From the NCBI GenBank assembly GCA_937995535.1, contig CALKJU010000013.1, forward strand, positions 26,667 through 90,666: a DNA stretch of 64,000 nucleotides. The letters run 5' to 3'. The notes under the pieces are model-generated. The model saw only the letters and a list, made by a program, of their open reading frames with translations. It was not told where the DNA came from and did no database searches. The translations under genes and the position numbers were made by a program. Below are positions 37,052-46,164 of this stretch, one piece after another (position 1 is the first letter of the stretch; every line of letters starts with the position of its first letter). The stretch is from an uncultured Alphaproteobacteria bacterium. Its GTDB lineage: Bacteria > Pseudomonadota > Alphaproteobacteria > Geminicoccales > Geminicoccaceae.

Positions 37052-37648
37052 TCAAGCTTCGGCGTCGCTCCGGGCGACGAGAGCGGCGAGCTGCCGGACC
37101 CGCGTCGTGTCGGTGAGCTCGGCCAGGAGGAAATCGAGCCCGCATCGGCGCAGCGCTGCCACCCACGCATCCGGCACCGGTCCAACAGCACAGGGCAGCA
37201 CGAACAGCTCGCTCCACCAACGAACCAGCTGCGCAAGCCGCTCCTGGTCGGGTGGGCCGCTCAGAAGACAAAGCTGCACATAGTCGGCGCCGGCCTCGCC
37301 GGCAACCATGGCGAGATGCCGCGACTCGCCGACACAGACGCCGAGAAGCCGGCGCTCGCCGAGCCGTCGGCGAGCCTCGGCGATGCCCTCGGCACGGCGC
37401 AGGTGCACGCCGTCGGCGTTGGCGGCCACCGCCGCCTCGACATCGTCGAGGGCGAGCAGCGCGCATCCCGCCGTCCGGCAGAGCGCGCGCCAGGAGGGAA
37501 CGGCCGCCGGCGGTACCACGATCGCGGCGAGCGGCACAGCGGCCAACGCCTCGCTCAACTCCGGGTCGTCGGGCGGTGCACCGGACGCGGTCAGGATCAG
37601 GCGGAGGCCGGCTTCCGCCGGGTCGATCCACTCGTTGTCGTGGCTCAC
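37052..37648 (-). CDS. Thiamine-phosphate-synthase-like (ThiE/TenI fold) protein of uncertain function
   Basis: This 198-residue protein has the length and some marks of the ThiE/TenI TIM-barrel family: an RLILTASG first strand, ANADGVHLRRAEGIAEAR near residue 80, and GVCVGESRHLAMVAGEAGADYVQL near residue 105. The key ThiE segments are altered: the usual DGVHLGQ and GxSxH motifs have changed, and the late phosphate-binding glycines are not obvious. It may act on another phosphorylated ring compound or be a divergent paralogue. Its ATG overlaps the stop of the aldolase gene (ATGA at 37645-37648), so the two are translationally coupled. Confidence 0.68.
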   Translation of the reverse strand: MSHDNEWIDPAEAGLRLILTASGAPPDDPELSEALAAVPLAAIVVPPAAVPSWRALCRTAGCALLALDDVEAAVAANADGVHLRRAEGIAEARRRLGERRLLGVCVGESRHLAMVAGEAGADYVQLCLLSGPPDQERLAQLVRWWSELFVLPCAVGPVPDAWVAALRRCGLDFLLAELTDTTRVRQLAALVARSDAEA

Positions 37649-38565
37649 GCCTTGCCGAGATAGATCTTGGTCACCTCATCGAGCAGCTCAAGCGCCTGCT
37701 CGCGCGGCCGCTGGAAGCTGTTGCGGCCCATGATCGAGCCGTGGCCGCCGCCGGCCGCGATCTGCCGTACGTCCTCGAGGATCCCCTCGGTGTCCTTGGC
37801 CTCGCCGCCCGAGAACACGACCAGCCGCTTGCCGTTGAACGCGCATTGCATGACGTGCCGGACCCGGTCGGCGAGGGTCTCGTCGGGGACCTTGGCCTTC
37901 TCGTAGGTCGGTTTCGCGGCGTCGAGGTCGATCCCCTTGGTCGGTGGCTTGACCTTGATGATGTTGGCGCCCATCAGCGCCGCCATGTGCGCGGCGTAGG
38001 CCACGATGTCGAGCGCCGTCTCGCCCTGCTTGCTGACCTTGCCGCCGCGGGGATAGGACCAGACCACCACGAGCAGGCCCTTGCGCTTGGCCTCGCGGGT
38101 GATCTCGCGCAGCTCCTCCATCTGACCGTAGCAGGCATCCGCGCCGGGGTAGATTGTGAAGCCGACCCCGACGCAGCCGAGGCGCAGCGCGTCGTCGACC
38201 GTGGCGGTGACCGCCTGGTCCTGTAGTCCGGACAGCGAGTTGGCGCTGTTCAGCTTGAGGATCAGCGGGATCTGTCCGGCGAAGCTGTCGCAGCCCTGCT
38301 CCAGCGGGCCGAGCGGGGCAGCGTAGGCGGACAGTCCGGCGTCGATGCCGAGTTGAAACAGGTAGTGCGGATCATAGGCCGCCGGGTTCGGGGCGAAGCT
38401 GCGCGCAGGCCCGTGCTCGTAGCCCTGATCGACCGGCAGGATGACGAGCTTGCCGGTCCCGGCGAGGCGGCCTTGCATCAGCAGCCGGACGAGATTGGTC
38501 TTCACGCCCGGATACTCGCCCTCGTACCAGCCGAGGATCTCCTTGACCCTGCGCGTCACCTGCAT
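37645..38565 (-). CDS. Class I fructose-bisphosphate aldolase (DhnA type)
   Basis: This 306-residue aldolase of the archaeal/bacterial DhnA class starts at ATG 38565 (the frame opens further upstream without support). It has LVILPVDQGYEHGPARSFAPN near residue 40, the TIYPGAD loop, the Schiff-base lysine region NIIKVKPPTKGID near residue 195, and a phosphate-binding end with VVFSGGEAKDTEGIL and GGGHGSIMGRNSFQRP. It cleaves or forms fructose-1,6-bisphosphate, so it belongs with the transketolase and GAPDH encoded about 5 kb away. A ThiE-like gene is coupled to it. Confidence 0.93.
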   Translation of the reverse strand: MQVTRRVKEILGWYEGEYPGVKTNLVRLLMQGRLAGTGKLVILPVDQGYEHGPARSFAPNPAAYDPHYLFQLGIDAGLSAYAAPLGPLEQGCDSFAGQIPLILKLNSANSLSGLQDQAVTATVDDALRLGCVGVGFTIYPGADACYGQMEELREITREAKRKGLLVVVWSYPRGGKVSKQGETALDIVAYAAHMAALMGANIIKVKPPTKGIDLDAAKPTYEKAKVPDETLADRVRHVMQCAFNGKRLVVFSGGEAKDTEGILEDVRQIAAGGGHGSIMGRNSFQRPREQALELLDEVTKIYLGKA

Positions 38566-38789
38566 CGGCACGTACCCCCAGGCCCATTCGGTCCGATCAT
38601 CCCGCGCCTGGACCATACACAGGGCCGGTCCGCGAACCAAGCCGAGCGGCAGGTTTCAAGCGAAGGAGGCGAGGGGGCAGGCTGTAACCTGTCCCACAGC
38701 GATCGCTCCACATCGATAGCGGACGCGATGTCACGACGCCGACAGGCTGAAGCAACCTGACCTGGGCAGCGAGCCACCCGGGCGGCCGC

Positions 38790-40283
38790 TCAGCGCCAGA
38801 TCGGCCGGCCGGTCCCGGGCAGACCGTAGCTCGTCCAGCGCGCCGTCACCTTCGCGACGATCTCCTCGCTCATGCGGATCTTGCGGCCCCATTCGCGCTT
38901 CGTTTCGGGCGGCCACTTGTCGGTGGCGTCCAGGCCAAGCTTCGAGCCGAGGCCGGATTCCGGCGAGGCGAAGTCGAGATAGTCGATCGGTGTGTGCTCG
39001 ATCACGACGAGGTCGCGGGCCGGATCGACGCGGGTGCTGATCGCCCAGATCACGTCCTTCCAGTCGCGCGCGTCGATGTCCTCGTCGACGACGATGACGA
39101 ACTTGGTGTACATGAACTGGCGCAAATAAGACCAGACGCCCATCATCACCCGTCGGGCGTGACCGGGATAGGCCTTGCGGATCGAGACGACCGCGACCCG
39201 ATAGGAGCAGCCCTCCGGCGGCAGCCAGAAGTCGACGATCTCAGGGAACTGCTGCCGCAGCAGCGGCACGAACACGTCGTTGAGCGCCTCGCCGAGCACC
39301 GAGGGCTCGTCCGGCGGCCGACCGGTGAAGGTCGAGAGGTAGATCGGCTCGCGCCGCATCGTGATCGCCGTCACCTGAAACACCGGAAAAGGCTCGACGC
39401 TGTTGTAGTAGCCGGTGTGGTCGCCGTAGGGTCCTTCATCGCCCTGCTCGTCGAGCAGGACCTCGCCCTCGATGACGATCTCGGCGGTCGCCGGGACCTT
39501 GAGTGGCTGGCTCACGCAGTCGACCAGCTCGACCCTTCGCCCGCGCAAGAGCCCGGCGAACTGGTACTCCGACATGGTGTCGGGCACCGGCGTCACGGCC
39601 GCGAGCGTGACGCCCGGATCGGCGCCGATCACGGCGGCCGCGGGCAAAGGCTCGCGCCGGGTTTCCTTCCAGCGCCGGTAATGCTGTGCGCCGCCGCGAT
39701 GCTTCAGCCAGCGCATCAGCGTGCGGTCGCGGCCCAGCACCTGCATGCGGTAGATGCCGAGGTTGAAGCCGTCCTCGCGCGCGCCCGACGGGCCCTTGGT
39801 GACGACCAGCGGCCAGGTGATCAGCGGCGCCGGCTCCCCGGGCCAGCAGGTCTGCACCGGCAGGAGCCCGAGGTCGATCTCCGTGCCGCGCAGCACCACC
39901 TCCTGGCACGGCCCGCGGGTGACGGTCTTCGGCTTCATCGCCAGCGCGACCTTGACCAGCGGCAGCATCTCCAGTGCTTGGCCGAAGCTCTCCGGTGGCT
40001 GCGGCTGGCGGAAGAACGCCAAGGTCTCACCCAGCTCCCTGAGCTGGTGGGGTTCACGATCCATTCCCCAGGCGACCCGTTCGACCGTGCCGAACAGGTT
40101 GACCAGGACGGGCATGGAGAAGCCCTCGACCCGCTCGAACAGCACCGCGGGTCCCTGCTCCGCGAGCAGCCGCGTCTGGATCTCGGTCATCTCGAGGACC
40201 GGCGAGACCGGCGCCGTGACTCGCACGAGCCGTCCGCGGGCCTCCAGATGGTCGACGAAGTCGCGTAGCGAGGCGAACGGCAT
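38790..40283 (-). CDS. ubiD: UbiD-family decarboxylase (4-hydroxy-3-polyprenylbenzoate decarboxylase)
   Basis: This 497-residue prenyl-FMN-dependent decarboxylase has the length and layout of ubiquinone-pathway UbiD. The N-terminal [19 protein letters not shown] and the MPVLVNLFG strand are typical. The central region has the [19 protein letters not shown] segment, followed by [16 protein letters not shown] and [20 protein letters not shown]. The [12 protein letters not shown] region near residue 290 contributes active-site acids. It removes the carboxyl group of the prenylated benzoate in ubiquinone synthesis. No ubiX is seen in the window, so the cofactor-making partner must lie elsewhere. 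Confidence 0.94.
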   Translation of the reverse strand: MPFASLRDFVDHLEARGRLVRVTAPVSPVLEMTEIQTRLLAEQGPAVLFERVEGFSMPVLVNLFGTVERVAWGMDREPHQLRELGETLAFFRQPQPPESFGQALEMLPLVKVALAMKPKTVTRGPCQEVVLRGTEIDLGLLPVQTCWPGEPAPLITWPLVVTKGPSGAREDGFNLGIYRMQVLGRDRTLMRWLKHRGGAQHYRRWKETRREPLPAAAVIGADPGVTLAAVTPVPDTMSEYQFAGLLRGRRVELVDCVSQPLKVPATAEIVIEGEVLLDEQGDEGPYGDHTGYYNSVEPFPVFQVTAITMRREPIYLSTFTGRPPDEPSVLGEALNDVFVPLLRQQFPEIVDFWLPPEGCSYRVAVVSIRKAYPGHARRVMMGVWSYLRQFMYTKFVIVVDEDIDARDWKDVIWAISTRVDPARDLVVIEHTPIDYLDFASPESGLGSKLGLDATDKWPPETKREWGRKIRMSEEIVAKVTARWTSYGLPGTGRPIWR

Positions 40284-40327
40284 GGGCGGTTCCGGCTGGT
40301 CGGGGCCGCGCGCAGTCTAGGTCCCGA

Positions 40328-41458
<1,131 letters not shown>

Positions 41459-41494
41459 ATCTGGCAGATCGGCAGGGCGCGGGTGCCCTGCAAG

Positions 41495-42289
41495 ATGGAG
41501 GCTGAAGTGCATGTGCGGCCGCCGGCGGTGGCCGGCAGCTTCTATCCCGCCGAGCCCGGCGAGCTGCGGCGCTATGTCGAGACGCTACTGACGACGGCGC
41601 GCGGGCCGGAACTCGCGGCGACGACCGTGATCGCGCCGCACGCCGGCTACATCTACTCAGGGCCGATCGCCGCCAGCGCGTTACGCTGTCTCGCACCGCA
41701 TGCCGGACATATCCAGCGCGTCGTGGTCGTCGGTCCTTCGCATTTCGTGGCATTTCGCGGCATCGCCTTGCCGCACTGGACAGTGTTCCGGACCCCGCTC
41801 GGGGAGCTCATGGTCCCTGATGCCGCGCGCAACGGGCTGCTCCGACTCCGTTGGGTCGTCGAGGACGATCGACCGCACGCTCGGGAGCACGCCATCGAGG
41901 TCGAGCTGCCCTTCATCCAGTGCGTTCTCGGGACGCCGGAGCTGGTGCCGCTCGTTGTGGGCGAGGCATCGCCGGCCGAGGTGGCGGTGGTCCTCGCCGC
42001 CCTCGCCGGTCCCGGCACGGCTCTCGTGGTCAGTTCCGATCTGTCGCATTTCGAGCCCTACGCTCTCGCCGCCGCGCACGACCGGCGCACCGCCGAGGCG
42101 ATCGAGCGTCTCGACGAAAGCGCGCTCGGTCCGTCCGACGCCTGCGGCTGGCTGCCGGTCGCCGGCATGCTCCGTCTCGCCAGAACGCTGGGCCTGACCG
42201 CGCGACGGCTCGATCTGCGCAGTTCCGGCGACACCGCCGGCCGGCGTGACAGCGTCGTCGGTTACGGCGCTTGGGCATTCACGAGTTGA
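41495..42289 (+). CDS. AmmeMemoRadiSam system protein B (Memo-like)
   Basis: This 264-residue protein of the Memo family starts at ATG 41495. It begins VRPPAVAGSFYPAEPGELRR, followed by the metal-type histidine segment TVIAPHAGYIYSGPIAASA near residue 50, VVVVGPSHFVAFRGIALP near residue 78, EHAIEVELPFIQ and SSDLSHF near residue 185. These histidines and the cysteine-bearing late region fit the Memo/extradiol-dioxygenase fold. It is divergent from the radical SAM gene with only 36 bases between the chosen starts, so both promoters must lie inside or close to the coding ends. The function of the set is not established. Confidence 0.92.
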   Translation: MEAEVHVRPPAVAGSFYPAEPGELRRYVETLLTTARGPELAATTVIAPHAGYIYSGPIAASALRCLAPHAGHIQRVVVVGPSHFVAFRGIALPHWTVFRTPLGELMVPDAARNGLLRLRWVVEDDRPHAREHAIEVELPFIQCVLGTPELVPLVVGEASPAEVAVVLAALAGPGTALVVSSDLSHFEPYALAAAHDRRTAEAIERLDESALGPSDACGWLPVAGMLRLARTLGLTARRLDLRSSGDTAGRRDSVVGYGAWAFTS

Positions 42290-42344
42290 TCCGCCGGTTC
42301 TAGCCTTGGGCGCATCAGGCGGGGCAAGGAGTGGGGCAGGGCGC

Positions 42345-43643
42345 ATGCAGTGGCGGATCTACGCGCCGGCCGCGCTCGTCGTGCTCGCCGGGTTCGCCGC
42401 CGCCTACGCCTTCGTCGAGCCGGCGCCGCCGCGCTCGCTGACCATGGCAACGGGGCAGGACGGTGGCGCCTACGCGCTGTTCGGCGAGCGCTACGCCGCA
42501 GCCTTGCGCGAACGGGGGGTGACGCTCGAGTTGCGGGCCACGGCGGGATCGGTCGAGAACCTCGAACTGCTGCGCGAGCCTGCCTCCGGCGTCGTCGCGG
42601 CGCTGGTTCAGGGCGGCATCACCGACGCCATCGTCGCGCCCGGCGAGGATGCGGGCCTCGTCTCGCTGGGCGCCGTGTTCCTCGAGCCGTTCGCCTTGTT
42701 CACCACGCTGGATCCGCCGCCGCGCCGGCTGACCGAGCTGGCCGGCCGGCGGATCGCGGTCGGCGTCGCGGGGAGTGGCACGCGCCTCCTGACCCTGCGG
42801 CTGCTCGCTCTGGCAGGCATCGACGCGGAGCAGGCCCACCTCCTGCCGCTCGGTGGCGAGGCGGCCGCCGAGGCGCTCGAACGTGGCGAGGTCGACGTCG
42901 TCGCGGTGGTCGCCGCACCCACGGCGCCCCTCGTTCGCCGGCTGGCCCGGCAGCCAGGGGTGACGCTGGTGGGCCTCGTCGAGGCGGCGGCGCTGGCCAG
43001 GCACCATCCCGAGGCGACCACCGTAGTGATCCCGCGGGGCCTGATGGACGTCGCCGAGATGCGTCCGCCGGGGGACGTGACCCTGGTCGCCGTGACGGCG
43101 AACCTGGTGGTCCGCGAGGAGCTGCACCCGGCGCTGAAGGAGCTGCTACTGCAGGCGGCGCGCGACACGCACGCGGCGGGAGACATGGTGAGCCCGCCGC
43201 GGCGGTTCCCGTCACCCTTCGAGACGAGCTTTCCGCTCGCCGCGGAGGCGGCCCGCTTCTATGAGCGCGGACCGCCCTTCCTGCAACGCTACCTGCCGTT
43301 CTGGCTCGCGGTGTTCGTCGACCGGACGGCGATCCTGATCATCCCGGCGATCACGCTGCTCGTGCCCCTGCTGCGGCTGCTGCCGCCGGCGGTGCGCTGG
43401 CGGTTCGAGCGGCGCGTCTACCGTTGGTACGGACGGCTCGGCGAGATCGAGACCCTGGCCGGGCAGGGCGACGCGACGAGCCGAGCGACGGCGCGCGCGA
43501 GGCTGGCCCAGCTGGAGGTCGACATCGCCGCGATCCGGGTGCCGCTGGGCTACCAGCACCTCGTCTACCATCTCCGGCAGCATGTCGACCTAGTCCGGCG
43601 ACGCGTTGAGGACCGCGCTGCTACGCCGCCTCCTTCCACTTGA
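42345..43643 (+). CDS. TAXI-family TRAP transporter solute-binding protein with C-terminal membrane segment
   Basis: This is a 432-residue protein. The N-terminal hydrophobic helix (about residues 4-24) acts as an uncleaved signal or anchor. The binding domain follows, with MATGQDGGAYALFGERYAAAL near residue 30, a GSVENLELL turn, and RIAVGVAGSGTRLLTLRLL near residue 135, as in TAXI receptors. A second hydrophobic stretch near residues 320-350 (FLQRYLPFWLAVFVDRTAIL) and a basic coiled region follow, which plain binding proteins lack. TAXI proteins usually serve a TRAP permease, but none is adjacent, so this may be a membrane-tethered sensor or an orphan receptor. Its end overlaps the convergent gene by 23 bases. 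Confidence 0.82.
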   Translation: MQWRIYAPAALVVLAGFAAAYAFVEPAPPRSLTMATGQDGGAYALFGERYAAALRERGVTLELRATAGSVENLELLREPASGVVAALVQGGITDAIVAPGEDAGLVSLGAVFLEPFALFTTLDPPPRRLTELAGRRIAVGVAGSGTRLLTLRLLALAGIDAEQAHLLPLGGEAAAEALERGEVDVVAVVAAPTAPLVRRLARQPGVTLVGLVEAAALARHHPEATTVVIPRGLMDVAEMRPPGDVTLVAVTANLVVREELHPALKELLLQAARDTHAAGDMVSPPRRFPSPFETSFPLAAEAARFYERGPPFLQRYLPFWLAVFVDRTAILIIPAITLLVPLLRLLPPAVRWRFERRVYRWYGRLGEIETLAGQGDATSRATARARLAQLEVDIAAIRVPLGYQHLVYHLRQHVDLVRRRVEDRAATPPPST

Positions 43644-44175
43644 TGCTGCAGCCCATCGAGGCGTGCTGTTCGGCCGGGCCCTTGCCCGTCTCGGCCACGA
43701 GCCGCATCGCCTCGAACAGCTCGCGCCGCGCGCCGGGCACGGCCTCGCGCTTGGACTCGTCGAGCCGGCCGCGATATTGCAGTTCGAGATCGGCGTTGTA
43801 GCCGAAGAAGTCGGGCGTACAGACGGCACCGTAGGCACGCGCCACCTCCTGGGTCGCGTCGTGCAGATAGGGGAAGGGGAAGCGCTTCTCCTCGGCCCAG
43901 CGCCGCATCGCCGGCAGGTCATCCTCCGGGTAAGCGACCGGGTCGTTGGAGCAGATGCCGACCAGATTGACCCCGATCGCCTTCAGGTCGGTGGCGTCGC
44001 GGATCAGCCGGTCGATGATCGCCTTCACATACGGACAGTGGTTGCACATGAAAACGATCACGGTGCCCTTGGGGCCCTTGAGCTCGTCGAGGCTGTAGGT
44101 GCGCCCGTCCGTGGCCGGTAGCGTGAAGGGCTTCGCCTTCTCGCCGAAATTGCACAGTGGTGGAGTTGCTGCCAT
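43621..44175 (-). CDS. Thioredoxin-fold protein (AhpC/TSA-like, CxxC)
   Basis: This 184-residue protein from ATG 44175 has a thioredoxin fold. KAKPFTLPATDGRTYSLDEL leads into the strand VIVFMCNHCPYVKAII, which holds a CNHC (Cys-x2-Cys) active site near residues 44-47. NDPVAYPEDDLPAMRRWAEE and CTPDFFGYNADLELQYRGR follow, typical of redoxin-domain proteins close to DUF953/peroxiredoxin-like families. No signal peptide is seen, so it is probably cytoplasmic and acts on thiols or peroxides. It is divergent from the transporter gene at 44295. Confidence 0.84.
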   Translation of the reverse strand: MAATPPLCNFGEKAKPFTLPATDGRTYSLDELKGPKGTVIVFMCNHCPYVKAIIDRLIRDATDLKAIGVNLVGICSNDPVAYPEDDLPAMRRWAEEKRFPFPYLHDATQEVARAYGAVCTPDFFGYNADLELQYRGRLDESKREAVPGARRELFEAMRLVAETGKGPAEQHASMGCSIKWKEAA

Positions 44176-44294
44176 GAAGGCCCTCCCGGTGATGATCAGC
44201 TTCGCCACACGTTTCAGCTTGCGGAGCACGTCGCGCTTCGCCCAGGCTCGCCGCGTCTGACCGCTAGATGGCACCACCGGGCGGAGATGCAAGC

Positions 44295-45584
44295 ATGGCC
44301 ATCCCCGCCCCTGCGACCGGGACGACACCGGCCACGCGAGGGCAGCTCTGGGCGTGGGCCACCTACGACTGGGCCAGCACACCCTTCTTCGTCGTCATCA
44401 TCACCTTCGTCTTCGCCACCTACTTCACCGAGGGGGTGGCGCCCGACACGGTCTCGGGCACGGCCTGGTGGGGCTGGGCGATGACGGTCAGCGCGCTGCT
44501 CATCGCGGCGCTCAGCCCGTTGCTCGGGGCGATCGCCGATACCGGCGGGCGCCGCAAGCCGTGGCTCTTGGTGCTGACCCTCGCCTCGGCCGTGGCGACG
44601 GCGGCGCTCTGGCAAGTGCGGCCCGAGGCGGCGGCAGTGCCGCTCGCACTGCTGCTCGTCGTCGTCGCCAACACGACGCTCGAGATCGGTCAGGCGTTCT
44701 ACAACGCGATGCTGCCCGACCTCGCGCCGCGCGAGCAGGTCGGGCGCTGGTCGGGGTGGGGCTGGGGGCTGGGCTACGTCGCCGGTATCGTCGCACTGGT
44801 GGTCTTGCTGCTGCTCTTCATCCAGACCGACAATCCGCTGTTCGACCTGGACAAGGAGCAAGCCGAGCACGTGCGCATCGCCGGTCCGGCGCTCGCCCTT
44901 TGGTTGCTCGCCTTTGCCGTGCCGCTCTTCTTGATCACGCCCGATCGGGCGCGCAGCACGCTGCCGGTCGGCACGGCGATCCGCCGGGGTCTGGCGATGC
45001 TCGTCGAGACCGTGCGCGACCTGCGCCACTATCGGCAGATCGCGCTCTTTCTCCTGGCGCGGCTGATCTACAATGACGGGCTGAACACGCTGTTCGCGTT
45101 CGGCGGGATCTACGCGGCCGGCACGTTCGGGATGGGCACCGCCGAGATCATCCAGTTCGGTATCGCGCTCAATGTCTCGGCCGGGCTGGGTGCGTTCGCC
45201 TTCGCCTGGATCGACGACCGCATCGGCAGCAAGCGGACCATCCTGCTGGCGCTGGCCGGGCTGCTGCTGTTCGGCACCTGGGCGCTGCTCACCACAGAGA
45301 AGGACACGTTCTTCTGGATCGGCGTGGCGGTCGGGATCTTCGTCGGCCCGGCGCAGTCGGCGAGCCGCACGCTGATGGCGCGGCTCGCTCCCGCCGACCG
45401 CCGGACCGAGATGTTCGGGCTCTACGCGCTGACGGGCAAGGTCACGGCTTTTCTGGGGCCGTTCCTGTTCGGTACGGCGACGGCCTTGTTCGCCACCCAG
45501 CGCGCCGGCATGGCGGTGATCCTCGTCATGTTCGTTTTGGGCGCGGTCCTGCTGACCTTCGTCCGCGAGCCCGGTCGTGGCTGA
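44295..45584 (+). CDS. MFS transporter, Atg22/UMF1-like
   Basis: This 429-residue, about 12-helix transporter was started at ATG 44295, which has GGCGGAG eight bases upstream; ATG 44268 would add nine residues without a ribosome-binding site. The first helix starts WAWATYDWASTPFFVVIIT, a segment typical of the UMF1/Atg22 branch, and the cytoplasmic loop has LLGAIADTGGRRKPWL, the MFS signature. The RLIYNDGLNTLFAFGGIYAA region near residue 265 and the late VGPAQSASRTLMARLAP helix also match. Atg22 exports amino acids from yeast vacuoles; bacterial substrates are unknown. The DUF488 gene overlaps its stop. Confidence 0.88.
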   Translation: MAIPAPATGTTPATRGQLWAWATYDWASTPFFVVIITFVFATYFTEGVAPDTVSGTAWWGWAMTVSALLIAALSPLLGAIADTGGRRKPWLLVLTLASAVATAALWQVRPEAAAVPLALLLVVVANTTLEIGQAFYNAMLPDLAPREQVGRWSGWGWGLGYVAGIVALVVLLLLFIQTDNPLFDLDKEQAEHVRIAGPALALWLLAFAVPLFLITPDRARSTLPVGTAIRRGLAMLVETVRDLRHYRQIALFLLARLIYNDGLNTLFAFGGIYAAGTFGMGTAEIIQFGIALNVSAGLGAFAFAWIDDRIGSKRTILLALAGLLLFGTWALLTTEKDTFFWIGVAVGIFVGPAQSASRTLMARLAPADRRTEMFGLYALTGKVTAFLGPFLFGTATALFATQRAGMAVILVMFVLGAVLLTFVREPGRG

Positions 45585-46044
45585 ACCCTGGCAGGTCTTC
45601 ACGGTCGGCTACGAGCAGGCGCCGCTCTCGGCCGTCCTGGACGACCTGCGGACCGCCGGTGTCGGGCTGCTGGTCGACGTGCGCGCGGTGACCGCCTCGC
45701 GGCGTCCGGGCTTCGCCAAGCGCCAGCTTGCCGCGGCGCTGGCCGAGGTCGGGATCGACTATCTGCACCTGCGGGCGCTCGGGACGCCCGCGAGCGGCCG
45801 GGCGGCGGCACGGACCGGCCGCTACGACGAGCTAGCGCGCATCTACGCGGGTCAGCTCGCGACACTGGAGGCACAGGCCGAGCTCGCGGACCTCGTGCGG
45901 ATCATCCGCGCCGGGCGGCGCGTCTGCCTGCTCTGCTACGAGCGCGAGGCGGCGCGTTGCCACCGGCGGCTCATCACCGAACGGCTCGTCCTCGAACTGC
46001 CGGTCGTCGTCCGCGATCTGGTGCCGACGGTCGTCGCCTCGTGA
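45577..46044 (+). CDS. DUF488-family protein
   Basis: This 155-residue protein starts at GTG 45577, overlapping the transporter stop by eight bases. DUF488 marks are present: VFTVGYEQ at the start, LLVDVRAVTASRRPGFAKRQL near residue 31, LHLRALGTP and the C-terminal LCYEREAARCHRR with two cysteines and a histidine near residue 120. The family has a Rossmann-like fold and is thought to bind a nucleotide or nucleic acid, but the function is unknown. The overlap suggests translation linked to the transporter; functional linkage is not evident. Confidence 0.88.
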   Translation: MAEPWQVFTVGYEQAPLSAVLDDLRTAGVGLLVDVRAVTASRRPGFAKRQLAAALAEVGIDYLHLRALGTPASGRAAARTGRYDELARIYAGQLATLEAQAELADLVRIIRAGRRVCLLCYEREAARCHRRLITERLVLELPVVVRDLVPTVVAS

Positions 46045-46061
46045 CGCTCTCGTGCGTCGGC

Positions 46062-46078
46062 CGCCCGGCTGGCGGGCG
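46062..46078 (+). terminator. Hairpin after DUF488
   Basis: CGCCCG pairs with CGGGCG around a five-base loop, beginning 18 bases after the DUF488 stop. The six-pair GC stem has no T-tract. It may end the transporter-DUF488 transcript before the large signalling gene at 46165. Confidence 0.35.
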
Positions 46079-46164
46079 AGCACGGCCGTTCTTCACCGGA
46101 CCTTAACCGCTAGCCGCTAGCTCGATCGAACGGGGCCGCGTGGCCGCGGCGGCGGGCAGGCGAG

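Noticed and set aside
46105..46125. Tandem CCGCTAG repeat ahead of the PAS-GGDEF-EAL gene
   Set aside because: There are only two copies with no dyad or known operator; it is likely to be chance.
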